64,000 nt of DNA from Singulisphaera acidiphila DSM 18658 (GCF_000242455.2 NC_019892.1:4960001-5024000), one strand, 5' to 3'. Counted from the stretch's first letter, positions 8,811 to 18,800 are shown. Numbers and translations: made by a program. Notes: generated from the sequence alone by a model not told the origin.

Positions 8811-10688
8811 TCAAGTCTTCGGAGGGAGGGAGGCTTCGTGGTCGATTGCCCCTGTTGCTTGAAGATCACTGAGGCGATAGATTCGGATCGTTCTGCCGAT
8901 ACGAGCCAGAGGCTTTAGAAACGGCAGGGCAAGCTGTTGTTCGTCAGAGATCGAAGGATAGTTTTGCCCGATGGTGACGGAGTTTTCGCTCTCGTAGCCG
9001 AAAAGCATGTCAACACTGATCGCCAAGTAGGCGGCGCGCTCGCCGGGCGTTGATTGCGGAAGGGCGGCCGGCGGGGTCAAACCGTACGGATCGCCCGTCC
9101 CCAAGCCGTAGACGCGGACCAAGGTGCTCTCCTCGCGAGCGTGGCGCGAGACCCAGCCGCCCAGGCGCGCGAGGTCTTGCCCCCAGTCCAGGGAGTCGCC
9201 GATCAGGGCAGGGCGGCCGCTCCAGCGCTCCCACGCCCAGGAGGCCTCGTTAGACCAACCCAAATGGTCGGGTAATCCGACGGCGGTGGCGGCGAGCAGC
9301 CAGATAAGGAGGACGCCGGTGATGCGCCGCATGACCCGCGACCGGTCGCGAAAGGCGTATCCGACCCAGACGCACAAAAGGGCCATCGAGGGGACCAAAT
9401 AACGGAACGCGGCGTTGGTCCCCGTCCCCGTTGAGGCGGCGACGGCGAGACTGGATTCGGCGGCGGGGATGAGCAGGCAGAGGCTCGCCCAGATGATCGT
9501 GGAGTCGGCGGTCTGAATCGCTCTCGGTATGCGAACGATCGCGAGCGCGAACAAGGCGAGCACGGGCAGGGGGGTCTTGAGCAAGAAGGCGGCGGGATAC
9601 CAATACCACCATCCTCCAAGCTGAGTCCGGCCAAGCAGGTATGCCGACTGAACGCGCTCGACGTCCGCGAGTTGAAAGTCGAGCCCGCGGAGCAACTCGA
9701 GCGGGATCGGCAAAGGGATCCGAAGCAGCCAGCTCGTTGCGCGCTGACTCTGTAAATCAAGGATCCCCCGCGCGAGGGAAGACCGGCCGGATTGCCAGTC
9801 CGCCAGACGAAAGCCCACGTCCTGAAAGAGATAGAGGGCGTTGATGGCGACGACGCTCATCGTCAGAAGGATGAGGATGCAAGCGACGAACCGGGCGGGT
9901 GGGATGGGCCCAGGGCGTGGCTCGAGGTCTGCGGGACCGCGAAGCTGGATCGCACGAACGAGAAGGAGCAGTCCCCAGCAGGGGTAGAGCATGAGCAGCG
10001 TGAACTTCGTCGCCACGGCCAGCCCCAGCACGAGCCCGGCCCAGATCGCGAGCGGGATGGTCGGTTTGATGAGGAAGGCCCAAAACGTGCGGGCCGCCAG
10101 GAGCAACGTCACTGCCGAGAGCATGTCGGAGGTGATGAGCGAGCCGTGCGCCAGAATCGGCGGCGTCCAGCACCAGACGCAGAGTGAGGCGATTCCCGGC
10201 CAGGGGCCGAACAATCGCGTCGACCATTCGCAGACGAGACAGCCTCCGAGTACCGTCATGAGGATGGGGAGCAACCGGGACCAACGATAGACGTCCTGGT
10301 ATCGCGCGACCTGCTGGCTCTGGAAGATCCGGCCCAACTCCCATTCACGTCGCGATTGGATGTCGGAGTCGAACGCTTCGGGGTAATCGACCCGAACTCC
10401 GGCGAGATAGGCGGGCAGCGCGTAGAGAAGCTTGCTCACGGGGCCGCAGACGCGGTAGATCCCCAACGACCCGCGCTGCCAAGCGGCCAGGCCGGCGGGA
10501 AGCTGGGCGAACTCGACCACGGTTGCCGAATGGCCCCACGCGCCGGGGAGCATCAAGCCGACCGAGCTGGCCAAGATCGCGGCCCGCAGCCAATGAAAGC
10601 CGAGTGCACTCTTCCCGGTCTCCCCGCGCTTCGTGTCCGGCGTTCGGCCGGGCTCGTTCACGTCTCCGGCTTGACCGGCTTGATTCAT
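8811..10688 (-). CDS. PMT/ArnT-like membrane glycosyltransferase (GT39/GT83 type)
   Basis: This is a 625-residue polytopic membrane protein with about 10-12 hydrophobic segments and a soluble C-terminal region. It resembles dolichyl-phosphate-mannose mannosyltransferase/ArnT-type GT-C enzymes. These use a polyprenyl-phosphate sugar and transfer it on the outer face of the cytoplasmic membrane. Supporting segments include SRLLPILMTVLGGCLV, the helix WTPPILAHGSLITSDMLSAV and the helix LGLAVATKFTLLMLYP, which are typical of the family core. The C-terminal part contains SLDWGQDLARLGGWV, a segment seen in planctomycete homologues. A GTG at 10715 would extend the protein by 9 residues; the ATG at 10688 is preferred. 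Donor and acceptor cannot be deduced. Confidence 0.75.
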   Translation of the reverse strand: MNQAGQAGDVNEPGRTPDTKRGETGKSALGFHWLRAAILASSVGLMLPGAWGHSATVVEFAQLPAGLAAWQRGSLGIYRVCGPVSKLLYALPAYLAGVRVDYPEAFDSDIQSRREWELGRIFQSQQVARYQDVYRWSRLLPILMTVLGGCLVCEWSTRLFGPWPGIASLCVWCWTPPILAHGSLITSDMLSAVTLLLAARTFWAFLIKPTIPLAIWAGLVLGLAVATKFTLLMLYPCWGLLLLVRAIQLRGPADLEPRPGPIPPARFVACILILLTMSVVAINALYLFQDVGFRLADWQSGRSSLARGILDLQSQRATSWLLRIPLPIPLELLRGLDFQLADVERVQSAYLLGRTQLGGWWYWYPAAFLLKTPLPVLALFALAIVRIPRAIQTADSTIIWASLCLLIPAAESSLAVAASTGTGTNAAFRYLVPSMALLCVWVGYAFRDRSRVMRRITGVLLIWLLAATAVGLPDHLGWSNEASWAWERWSGRPALIGDSLDWGQDLARLGGWVSRHAREESTLVRVYGLGTGDPYGLTPPAALPQSTPGERAAYLAISVDMLFGYESENSVTIGQNYPSISDEQQLALPFLKPLARIGRTIRIYRLSDLQATGAIDHEASLPPKT

Positions 10689-10825
10689 CGGAAAACCACC
10701 CTTTATCGTGAACACCGCTTGTCAAGCAAGTTTTACCACTCTCGTGATTTGGCCGTCAATCGGTGGAATCGTCCTCTGCCGGCGGCCCAGCGGTTCCTAC
10801 AGTCGGGGTTAGCGGTCGGCGCGGC

Positions 10826-11920
10826 TCACCGGCCCGAATTCACTTTCCAGAGTGTGCCGGAGAGTCCTTCGGTGGTCACGGTGTAGCGGATTTCGTCGTT
10901 CTTGAAGCCGAGGGCCATCGGCCGGACGACTTCGGGGAGGACGACCACGTCGTAGAGTTCGTCGATCGGGCCCTGGATGTCCAGGCTGTGGACGATTGCG
11001 CCGGAATCGAGATCCACCACGATCAGGCCGCAGCGGGGTGCGATGCCTTCGCGAATCAGGCGGGCGTCGAGGTTGAGGCCGCCGAAGACGCCGCCTTGCC
11101 TGGGGCGTGAGAGGCCGATCACCGCGTAATGATCCACGAATGCGAGGCCCCGCGCGTATCCCGGGCAGACGGTAATCGGGGTGAACTCGGGCCGGCTGGG
11201 ATTCACCCAGCCGAACGTGCCGTTGCCGGAGTCGAGGAGCCAGAGCCTGTCGCGATACCAGCGGGGGGAGTGGGGCATCGACAGCCCTTCCACGAGGATC
11301 CGTTCGCGCAAGACGTCGATGACCACTCCCCCCTCGCGTTGTCGGTCGCGCCACCCTTCGGCGTGATTGGTGCAGGCCGACGCGGTCACGTAACGCGGCT
11401 GGCCGTCGACCATCGCCAGGCCGTTGAGGTGGCAGCGGTCCTCGGGGGCCAGCCGATCGATGAACCAGGGCTTCCAGAGCGACGTGAAGCTATGCTGCTC
11501 GGAGAGTGTCGCCAGGCAGCTGAACCGCGTGTTCACGAAGACCACCTGGCCCGTGACGTTCCGGGCGACGTCGTGGATGTCGAGGTCCCCGGTCGTATAG
11601 CCGGCGCGGGGCACGTAGAGCCGGTCGAATCCCTCGTCGATTTGCCCCGGGGACAGGCCGTTCTCGAACCGCCAGAGCTGATAGGCCGAGGAGAGCCAGA
11701 TCGTCTGGCCGTCACTCCAAAGCCCCATGGCCCGATTGAACGTGCGCTCGAAGACCGCAAGACTGTTCTCGGGCTTGCGGCCGACGAGGAGGAGCTTGCC
11801 CGATTGATAGGTTGTGAACGCGAGGCTCAGCCGCTGGTCGCGGAGCCAGCCGGTCAAACCCGGCGAGCCGAGGACGCTAACGGGTTCCATGACGGCCGAG
11901 CTTGGCGAATTGGGATTCAT
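10826..11920 (-). CDS. TIGR03032 family protein
   Basis: This is a 364-residue protein of the TIGR03032 (DUF4915-like) family, a predicted beta-propeller of unknown function found in planctomycetes, proteobacteria and cyanobacteria. Characteristic segments include LAFTTYQSGKLLLVGRKP near the N-terminus, MGLWSDGQTIWLSSAYQLWR, the DIHDVARN motif, LAPEDRCHLNGLAMVDGQPR and MPHSPRWYRDRLWLLDSGNG. There is no signal peptide. It lies between the AIM24 gene (86 bp upstream) and the glycosyltransferase on the same strand, so the three could be co-transcribed, but spacing is loose. Homologues are sometimes tied to tetratricopeptide or glycosyltransferase genes; no role is proven. Confidence 0.85.
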   Translation of the reverse strand: MNPNSPSSAVMEPVSVLGSPGLTGWLRDQRLSLAFTTYQSGKLLLVGRKPENSLAVFERTFNRAMGLWSDGQTIWLSSAYQLWRFENGLSPGQIDEGFDRLYVPRAGYTTGDLDIHDVARNVTGQVVFVNTRFSCLATLSEQHSFTSLWKPWFIDRLAPEDRCHLNGLAMVDGQPRYVTASACTNHAEGWRDRQREGGVVIDVLRERILVEGLSMPHSPRWYRDRLWLLDSGNGTFGWVNPSRPEFTPITVCPGYARGLAFVDHYAVIGLSRPRQGGVFGGLNLDARLIREGIAPRCGLIVVDLDSGAIVHSLDIQGPIDELYDVVVLPEVVRPMALGFKNDEIRYTVTTEGLSGTLWKVNSGR

Positions 11921-12006
11921 GCATCCTCTGTTCTACAAGCTTTTCAAACAGGAGCAATGAATCGGTTTTACCAGGCCGGCGCTGTTGATGCGAGCCTCTG
12001 CCCCGT

Positions 12007-13104
12007 TCAGGTCGCGGTGTGCGATGTCCGCGAGGCTGCGGACATGGACGCGATTCCACCGGTTTGCAGCCGCTGATAGATGTCCTGGGTGGGGGCCAGC
12101 CAGACCGAGCCGGTGCCTCGGAATGTCTGGAGCAATCCTTCGCCGCTCGTCAGCGTCCCCAGCAAGCTTCTCGTCGACTTCTCGACCGAGAACTCGATCC
12201 GCCCGGTCCGCATCAGGGCGAAGTTGCCGTCTACCTGCAACGTCTCGTCCTTGAGGTCGATCCGCATCACCTCGTCTACCGGCACGGGCGACTCCAGCAC
12301 GCAGATCCCGGCGCCTCGGATCCGGGTCTGGAAGAATCCTTCACCGCCGAACAAGGCCGACGACACGTTCTTCTGGACCGCCGAGCCCACGTCGAGGGTC
12401 CCCTGGCCACAGTAGAACATCCCCTTGTCGGCGATCACTTCCTCGCCGTTGAGCCGGTAGATCAAGAAGTGGCTGAAGGAGGGTTCGAGGTAGATTTGGC
12501 CCGTGCCTCGGTAGCGGGGCATGACGGCCGCCTCCTTGGTGATGAACCGGTTCATCATCGCCTTGCCGAGTCCCGACACACCGCCGATCTTGCTCTCCAT
12601 CTGGATCTGACCGAGCATGAAGTGCAAGGCCCCTGACTCTGCGATCGCCTCCCCGTCACGCATCGTGATCCGGACCTGCTTGAGGCGGATGCCCGCCTGG
12701 TTGGCGAAGTAGACCGTGGCGGCCGTCTGATGGTCCTTCGCGCCGCCGAGGCTCGAGTAGGCGAGGACCTCGACCCGGAACTGATCGTCCTCGGCCGAGT
12801 CGATGACCTCGAACTTGTCCCACGCGAGGGCAGGGGCCAGCGGCGGTTTCTGCGCCGGGACGAAGACGTTGACCTCTTCGCGCGGAAGAGGCGGGGGCGC
12901 AACGGCCGTGGGCAGGGCGACCTTGTTCCGGACGCCCCGGTCGAACAACCCCGCAATCCTCGATGCCGGAACCCAGGCCCCGTTCCCTTTGCGGACCTCC
13001 GTGTCGGGACCGATCTTGCCGTCCCCAGCCTGCTGGACCAATTCCTGCGTCGAGACTGGACCGAACTCGGTGCCCATGACCCGGAAATACCACTCGGCAG
13101 CCAT
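12007..13104 (-). CDS. GYF_2-AIM24 family protein
   Basis: This is a 365-residue cytosolic protein. Residues 1-55 are a GYF_2 domain (EWYFRVMGTEFGPVSTQELV with the later GAWVPASRI), a small adaptor fold common in planctomycetes. A proline-rich linker (about 65-90) leads to an AIM24 domain (about 95-345), a twisted beta-barrel related to the TRAP/AIM24 family. Glycine-turn segments such as LFGGEGFFQTRIRGAG and TSGEGLLQTFRGTG mark its pseudo-symmetric halves. In mitochondria AIM24 supports cristae organisation; in bacteria the role is unknown. It is divergent from the M28 peptidase gene across a 373-bp gap that contains an inverted repeat. Confidence 0.87.
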   Translation of the reverse strand: MAAEWYFRVMGTEFGPVSTQELVQQAGDGKIGPDTEVRKGNGAWVPASRIAGLFDRGVRNKVALPTAVAPPPLPREEVNVFVPAQKPPLAPALAWDKFEVIDSAEDDQFRVEVLAYSSLGGAKDHQTAATVYFANQAGIRLKQVRITMRDGEAIAESGALHFMLGQIQMESKIGGVSGLGKAMMNRFITKEAAVMPRYRGTGQIYLEPSFSHFLIYRLNGEEVIADKGMFYCGQGTLDVGSAVQKNVSSALFGGEGFFQTRIRGAGICVLESPVPVDEVMRIDLKDETLQVDGNFALMRTGRIEFSVEKSTRSLLGTLTSGEGLLQTFRGTGSVWLAPTQDIYQRLQTGGIASMSAASRTSHTAT

Positions 13105-13234
13105 CGCGACTCCTTACCTGGTTCTGTTCTTCTTGCGGTTTCCCCCGCCGTGGCGAGGGGAGTGGCGCATCGTTTCGAGAAAGTCCTGAGCCGTGGGGCA
13201 GATTCTTCCTTTTGGAATGGCTTGCAGGCCTTGG

Positions 13235-13309
13235 GTGCCACGGGTTGTACCCCACCCGTGAGCCAAAAACCAGGGCTTCCGCTCACGGGTGGGGGACAAC
13301 TCGTGGCAC
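13235..13309. repeat. 29-bp inverted repeat (GTGCCACGGG family)
   Basis: The arms 13235-13263 and 13281-13309 are inverted copies with two mismatches, joined by a 17-base loop. A degraded half copy, including the loop and part of the right arm, recurs at 50775-50823. It is extragenic, in the gap between divergent genes (13105-13477), in which no gene was otherwise seen. Confidence 0.85.
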
Positions 13310-13477
13310 TTGGCAGCATTGGGTTTGGCCGTGGTCATCCATGAGAGCCGCTTGAAAAGAGAACCGCGGGTTGTCTTGAACTTGGTGATGAGGTGTAATT
13401 CTCGGCGGGAAGAAACGGGCGAGTTGATCGCCCCGCAACCACCGTGGCGCAACGGAATCATCTCTTCGGATCCACCG

Positions 13478-15091
13478 ATGAAACTTTGGCAACCCATTGA
13501 CTTGGTACGGGCCGCACTGGTGGTGGTTATCGTCGTCGTCGCGGTCACCGCGTCGGCGGAGGCCGCCGACAAGCCTGACGGGACCCGCTGGTGGTCGCAC
13601 ATCCGGTTCCTGGCCGACGATGCGCTCGAGGGCCGGAACACGGGAACGGAAGGGCATCGCAAGGCGGCCGCCTATGTGGCCGAGGAGTTCGCAAAGGCAG
13701 GGCTCAAGCCGGCCGGCCTCGACGGCTACTTTCAGCCGGTTCAGCTCATCTCCAGCGAGATCGACGAGAGCCGGTCCAGCCTCAGCCTGGTGCGGGCGGC
13801 CGGCACGGAACCGTTGACCCTCGGGGAGGACGCGAACATCGGCCTGCGTGTCGACCCGGCCCCGGCACTGGACGCGGAGCTGGTCTTCGCCGGCTACGGC
13901 CTCTCGATTCCCGAGGCGGGCTACGACGATTTCCAAGGGCTGGACGTCCGGGGCAAGGTGGTCGTCTACCTGGCCGGACCCCCGCCGTCGATTCCAGGCC
14001 CGTTGGCCGCTCACATGCAGTCGGCCCACGAACGAGCGAGCGTGCTGAGCCGCCTGGGGGCGATCGGCACGGTTGCGATCCCGAATCCCAAGAATATGGA
14101 TATCCCTTGGGAGCGTTCGACCCTCGCGCGGCTTATGCCGGCGATGCGGCTGGCCGACCCCGCGCTGGATGAGAGCTTCGGGCTCAAGATCGGGATCGCC
14201 GTCAACCCGGCCCATGCGGACAAGTGGCTGGCCGGTTCGGGGCACACGTTCCAGGAAATCCTCGAGGCGGCGGATGCAGGGAAGCCGCTCCCCCATTTCC
14301 CGATCCCGACCCGGCTGGAAGCGAAGGCGGCCGTCAAGCGGGCCCCGGTGGAGTCGCAGAACGTCGCGGCCGTGCTGCCAGGCAGCGATCCGAGGCTCAA
14401 GGAGGAGTACGTCGTCTTCAGTGCGCACCTCGATCACCTCGGCATCGGTAAGCCGATCGACGGCGACGCGATCTACAACGGCGCGATGGACAACGCGGCG
14501 GGCATCGCCACCATGCTCGAGATCGCGACGAGCCTCAAAGAATCGGGGACGGCCTTACGACGCTCGGTCCTCTTCGTGGCCGTCACGGGCGAGGAGAAGG
14601 GCCTGCTCGGCTCGCGCTACTTCGCGACACATCCCACGGTCGACGCCCGCAAGATCATCGCGGATATTAATGTCGACATGTTCTTGCCGCTCTTTCCGCT
14701 CAAGCTGTTGACGGTCTACGGCCTGAACGAATCGGATCTGGGTGAAGACGCCACCGCCGTGGCGGAATCGGTGGGGGTTGCGTCCCAGGCCGATCCCGAG
14801 CCGAAACGGAACCTGTTCATCCGGAGCGATCAGTACAGCTTCATCCGGGTCGGTGTCCCGTCGCTGGCCTTGAAGTTGGGCTTTGGCAAAGGGTCACCGG
14901 AAGAGCGGATCGCGAAGGAGTGGCTGACGAAACGGTATCATGCGCCGTCGGACGACCTGAACCAGCCGGTCGATAAGCAGGCGGCTGCGGAATTCAACGC
15001 CCTGGTCGCGAAGCTGCTGGAGCGGGTTGCGAACCGCGATGAACGTCCGCGCTGGAAGGACGACTCGTTCTTCAAGCGATTCGCCAAGTAA
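13478..15091 (+). CDS. M28 family metallopeptidase with PA domain
   Basis: This is a 537-residue exported zinc aminopeptidase-like protein. A signal peptide or anchor covers about residues 1-28 (VRAALVVVIVVVAVTASAEA). A PA-like insert domain follows (about 130-260). The M28 catalytic core shows the expected two-zinc ligand set: His in SAHLDHLG, Asp in GAMDNAAG, Glu-Glu in TGEEKGLLGSRYF, Asp in ADINVDM and His in KRYHAPSDD. An earlier in-frame start at 13289 lies inside the inverted-repeat region and lacks a signal peptide; the ATG at 13478 gives a proper leader. It probably releases N-terminal amino acids from peptides in the periplasm. It stands alone and converges on the histidine kinase gene. 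Confidence 0.9.
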   Translation: MKLWQPIDLVRAALVVVIVVVAVTASAEAADKPDGTRWWSHIRFLADDALEGRNTGTEGHRKAAAYVAEEFAKAGLKPAGLDGYFQPVQLISSEIDESRSSLSLVRAAGTEPLTLGEDANIGLRVDPAPALDAELVFAGYGLSIPEAGYDDFQGLDVRGKVVVYLAGPPPSIPGPLAAHMQSAHERASVLSRLGAIGTVAIPNPKNMDIPWERSTLARLMPAMRLADPALDESFGLKIGIAVNPAHADKWLAGSGHTFQEILEAADAGKPLPHFPIPTRLEAKAAVKRAPVESQNVAAVLPGSDPRLKEEYVVFSAHLDHLGIGKPIDGDAIYNGAMDNAAGIATMLEIATSLKESGTALRRSVLFVAVTGEEKGLLGSRYFATHPTVDARKIIADINVDMFLPLFPLKLLTVYGLNESDLGEDATAVAESVGVASQADPEPKRNLFIRSDQYSFIRVGVPSLALKLGFGKGSPEERIAKEWLTKRYHAPSDDLNQPVDKQAAAEFNALVAKLLERVANRDERPRWKDDSFFKRFAK

Positions 15092-15152
15092 CCGCGCGGC
15101 CCCCCAGGAATCCGGCCTTCCCCCCCCTGGGGGGGGGACGTTTCCGGCCGGG

Positions 15153-17882
15153 CTAGGCTTTGGCGGTCGGGGTCATTTCGTAGTCGCGCAGGATGGTGCT
15201 CAGGAGGTCGGGGTCGACCGGCTTGACCAGGTGGTGATCGAACCCGGCTTCCTTCGACCGTTGGCGGTCGCTTTCCTGCCCCCAGCCGGTCAGGGCGATG
15301 ATCCGGATCGTGGCCGACTCGGGCCGATCGCGGAGGGTTCTTGCCACCTCGTAGCCGTCCATGCCGGGCAGGCCGATGTCGAGCAGGACCAGCTCCGGCC
15401 GGAACGCCTCGGCGGCTTCGAGGGCCGCTGGGCCGTCGTGCGCGACCTCGACCTCCTGGCCGTGCAGCCTTCGCAAGAGCCTGGCCAGGCTGTTGGCCGC
15501 GTCGAGGTTATCGTCCACTACCAAGATCCGCCGGCGCGTCGGTTGCTCGGTGTCGGCGACAGCGGCATCGGGACGAGGCGGATCCTCCGGAACCCGGTGG
15601 ATGGCCGAAGCGGCGGGGATGCCCGGCAGGATGGGCAGATGCACGACGAACTCGCTGCCGGCGCCCGGCCCCCGGCTGGTGGCCTCGATCGTCCCCCCGT
15701 GGAGCTCGACCAGGGTTTTGACCAGGCTCAGGCCGATGCCCAGGCCGCCGTGCGAGTGGCCCGTGTGGTGGCCGGCTTGAACGAACATCCCGAAGACGCG
15801 CGGGAGCATCTCGGGCTCGATACCGATGCCCGTGTCGCGAACACGGATCAACACGTTCTCGTGTTCGCGTTCGATGATGAGCGAAATCTGCCCCCCCGGC
15901 TGGGTGTACTTGATCGCGTTGTTGAGGAGATTCCCGAGGATTTGCTCCAGCCGCGTCGGGTCGGCCTCGAGGTGGATCGAGCGGTCGGACAGGGAGAGGC
16001 ACAGGCTGTGCCCTCGTTCTTCCAGCGAGGACTTCACAGCCTCGGTCGCTCGGCCCACGATCGTGGCCAGTTCCACGACTTCCTTGCGGAGCTCGATTTT
16101 GCCTCGGTTGATTCGAGAGATGTCCATCAGATCATCGACAAGTCGAGCCAGGTGGGTCACCTGACGCTCGGCCATTGCACGCTCGCGTTCCAGGTCGTCG
16201 CAGTCCCGGTTCGCCGGCTTCATCAGGTGGAGGGCGTTGCGGATCGGGGCCAGGGGGTTGCGGAGTTCGTGGGCGAGCGTGGCGAGAAACTCGTCCTTCC
16301 GGAGGTCGGCTTCCCGCAATGACTCCACCATCCGCATCCGCTCGGTGATGTCGGTGGCGATCCCACCGATCAGCGTGTCATTGCCGTCCTGCCCCAAGAT
16401 GAGGAACTTGTTGACGAGCGAGTGGTGGACGATCGCATCGTCCTGGAGGAGCGTTTCAACCACCTGGATGCCCATCTCGACGGCGAGCGCCTTGCGGTCG
16501 TTCTCGCGGAAGAGGGCCGCCGTCTCGGGAGGGAAGACCTCGTCGTCGACCTTGCCGTAAAGATCGGCTCGAGATATCTGGAAGGCCTTCAAGGCCGCCT
16601 CATTGGCGTACAGATAGCGTCCCTCGAGGTCCTTGATCCAGGCGAGGCCGGGCAGGTGCTGCATGAATCGTGAGAAACGCTGTTCGCTCTCCGCAAGCCG
16701 CTTCTCGGCCCGCTTGCGGGCGGTAATGTCGCGCGCGACCGTGGAGGCGCCGATGACGTTGTCGAACCCGTCCCTGATCGGGGAGACCTTGACCGAGACG
16801 TCGATCAGGGTGCCGTCCTTGTGACGTCGTTTCGACTCGAAATGGTCAGTGTTCATGCCCTGATGAATTTGATTCAGGGTGGCGCGAAATTCGTCGAACC
16901 GCTCGGCCGGGATCAAGAGGGCGGCCGACTGGCCGACGAGTTCTTCGGCGGTGTAGCCGTAGAGCCGCTCCGCGCCTGAGTTCCCGCTGGTGATGGTGCC
17001 GTCGAGGGTTGTGCCGAGGATGGCGTCGTCCGACGACTCGACGATCGCGGCCAGGTGGCGGCGGATTTCGTCCGCGCGCCGGCGCTCGGTCACATCTCGA
17101 AAGACGAGGACGACGCCGACGATCCGGCCCGATTCGTCCCGGATCGGGGCCGCGCTGTCGTCGATCGGTCGCTCGCGGCCGTCCCTGGCGACAAGGACGG
17201 CGTGATCGGCGAGCCCGCCGGTCGTTTCCCCGCGCAAGGCCTGGAGGGTCGGGCTCGCAATGGGCTTGCCGGTCTCCTGATTCATGATTCGGAAGACGGC
17301 TTCGAGCGGTTGTCCGGCGGCTTCGCCCGTGGACCAGCCGGTCAGTGCCTCGGCGATCGGGTTGAGGAAGTTCACGCGCCCGTCCGCGTCGGTGACGATG
17401 ACGGCGTCGCCGATGCTGGCGAGCGTCACCCGGAGCCGCTCCTTCTCGACCCTCAAGGCGGCCTCGACCCCCCTGCGCTCGACGACCTCTTGCTCCAGCA
17501 GGCGCTGTTTCACGCGATCCTCCTTGGCGGCGGTCTCCGCGCGGTGGCGGGCGGCTCGAATCGTGCCCCCCATCACGGCGATCACCAGGCCGGCGATCAG
17601 GAAGGCCCCGAACCTCACCTGGCCTTCATAGCTATCGAGGAAGAAGGAGCCGTAAGGGGGCAGGATGAAATAGGTGATCACCGGGCTACAGAGGCTCATG
17701 GCCACGAGCGCGGGGCCGAACCCGCCGTACCAGGCGGCGAACACGAGCGCGGCGAAGAAGGTGGACAGCGGGAACTGGGCACCGATGAAAGGGTCCAGGA
17801 CCCAGCGGACGGTCGTCGCCAGAAGGACGGCGAGGACCGCCCCTCCATAGCGAAGTAGGGGCGTGCGAGCGGGGCTCAACAT
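15153..17882 (-). CDS. hybrid sensor histidine kinase/response regulator with multiple PAS domains
   Basis: This is a 909-residue hybrid kinase. Residues about 1-115 form a DUF4118-like membrane sensor with several helices (LAVLLATTVRWVLDPFIGAQ, FAAWYGGFGPALVAM). Three PAS domains follow (about 145-260, 275-390, 400-510), each with PAC-type endings such as VLVFRDVTERR. The HisKA motif FLATLAHELRNPLAPIRNAL has the phosphoacceptor at His538. The ATPase domain shows the N box NLLNNAIKYT, the G1 box RDTGIGIEP and the G2 box GGLGIGLSL. A C-terminal receiver domain has acidic DD in VVDDN, acceptor Asp835 in VLLDIGLPGMDG and Lys in HHLVKPVD. No output regulator is adjacent, so its target is unknown. 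The gene converges on the M28 gene; the 61-bp gap holds a C8/G9 run that could act as a terminator stem. Confidence 0.93.
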   Translation of the reverse strand: MLSPARTPLLRYGGAVLAVLLATTVRWVLDPFIGAQFPLSTFFAALVFAAWYGGFGPALVAMSLCSPVITYFILPPYGSFFLDSYEGQVRFGAFLIAGLVIAVMGGTIRAARHRAETAAKEDRVKQRLLEQEVVERRGVEAALRVEKERLRVTLASIGDAVIVTDADGRVNFLNPIAEALTGWSTGEAAGQPLEAVFRIMNQETGKPIASPTLQALRGETTGGLADHAVLVARDGRERPIDDSAAPIRDESGRIVGVVLVFRDVTERRRADEIRRHLAAIVESSDDAILGTTLDGTITSGNSGAERLYGYTAEELVGQSAALLIPAERFDEFRATLNQIHQGMNTDHFESKRRHKDGTLIDVSVKVSPIRDGFDNVIGASTVARDITARKRAEKRLAESEQRFSRFMQHLPGLAWIKDLEGRYLYANEAALKAFQISRADLYGKVDDEVFPPETAALFRENDRKALAVEMGIQVVETLLQDDAIVHHSLVNKFLILGQDGNDTLIGGIATDITERMRMVESLREADLRKDEFLATLAHELRNPLAPIRNALHLMKPANRDCDDLERERAMAERQVTHLARLVDDLMDISRINRGKIELRKEVVELATIVGRATEAVKSSLEERGHSLCLSLSDRSIHLEADPTRLEQILGNLLNNAIKYTQPGGQISLIIEREHENVLIRVRDTGIGIEPEMLPRVFGMFVQAGHHTGHSHGGLGIGLSLVKTLVELHGGTIEATSRGPGAGSEFVVHLPILPGIPAASAIHRVPEDPPRPDAAVADTEQPTRRRILVVDDNLDAANSLARLLRRLHGQEVEVAHDGPAALEAAEAFRPELVLLDIGLPGMDGYEVARTLRDRPESATIRIIALTGWGQESDRQRSKEAGFDHHLVKPVDPDLLSTILRDYEMTPTAKA

Positions 17883-18347
17883 GACCTGTCTGTCCCGTTG
17901 TCGGCAAGGCAGCGGACGTTTCGCTTCGACACGCCCCCCGGTCGGCCATTATTGAATATAGTAGACACCAGGCGGAGCCTGAACATCCCTGTGGCGGGCC
18001 GATGACAAGGTTTTTTTTCCCCGCGACGAAGTCGCTCCGCGCAGTCGAGAGGTCCGGATCTTCTCCAGCCGGGCGAGAGCGCCGAGCCCCCCGAGACTCC
18101 CCAAAGTTTGCACGGTTCAAAAGGGATTGCCAAGAACTGACCGGTAGGTTCTATCAATGAATTTGGGTATTTGTTATCCTTTGGTCGGTTGGTCTGACGA
18201 CGAAGTGACATCGCCGGTTCCTTTCGATCCGGTCTTTGGCTGCTTTTCTCGCTTTTCCCGCCTCAACGGGTTTCAATGGAAACCCCTTTCTTCTCGACCC
18301 TGAAAGCGTTTTGCGGGTCGTTTTGCTTTTGATTCGGAGTCTGACCC
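17883..18347. other. divergent intergenic region upstream of RRM gene
   Basis: No gene is recognised in this 465-bp gap between the divergent kinase and RRM genes. It should hold promoters for both. The last 100 bp are pyrimidine-rich and may form a long leader for the RRM mRNA. No promoter was identified with confidence. Confidence 0.4.
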
Positions 18348-18692
18348 TTGGGTAAGAAACTGTATGTGGGCAACCTGACCTACAACGTGAACGAGTCCGA
18401 CCTGGAGGCCCTGTTCACACCGTTCGGCACGGTGCAGAGCGCCCAGATCATTATCGACCGGGACACGAACCGCTCGAAGGGGTTCGGGTTCGTGGAGATG
18501 GACACGGATGCCCAGGCCCAGGCGGCGATTCAGGGGCTGAACGACCGCGACCACGACGGTCGTAACCTGACGGTCAACGAAGCCAAGCCCCGCGAGCCGC
18601 GTTCGGGCGGCGGCGGTGGTGGTTACGGCGGCGGCGGTCGGAGCGGTGGCGGTGGTGGTGGTTACGGCGGTGGCGGCGGCGGCCGTTATTGA
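18348..18692 (+). CDS. glycine-rich RRM RNA-binding protein
   Basis: This is a 114-residue single-RRM protein. RNP2 is KLYVGNL near the N-terminus and RNP1 is KGFGFVEM at about residues 44-51, so both RNA-contacting aromatic sets are kept. The RRM ends near residue 83, followed by a glycine-rich tail of GGGGGGYGG repeats ending in RY. Such proteins in cyanobacteria and planctomycetes bind single-stranded RNA and are often cold-responsive. The start is a TTG: GGAG lies at 18336-18339, 8 bases before it, and the next residues GKKLYVGNL match the family start, so no ATG fits. It is monocistronic. Confidence 0.92.
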   Translation: MGKKLYVGNLTYNVNESDLEALFTPFGTVQSAQIIIDRDTNRSKGFGFVEMDTDAQAQAAIQGLNDRDHDGRNLTVNEAKPREPRSGGGGGGYGGGGRSGGGGGGYGGGGGGRY

Positions 18693-18800
18693 TCGTCGGC
18701 CGGGTCGGTAGGGGCTGATTGTTCTTGCTCCTGAGCACCCGAGCGCCGGGCTTCCCGACGCTCGCGGTGGTCTCGATGAAGGCAAAGCCCTTTTCGGATC

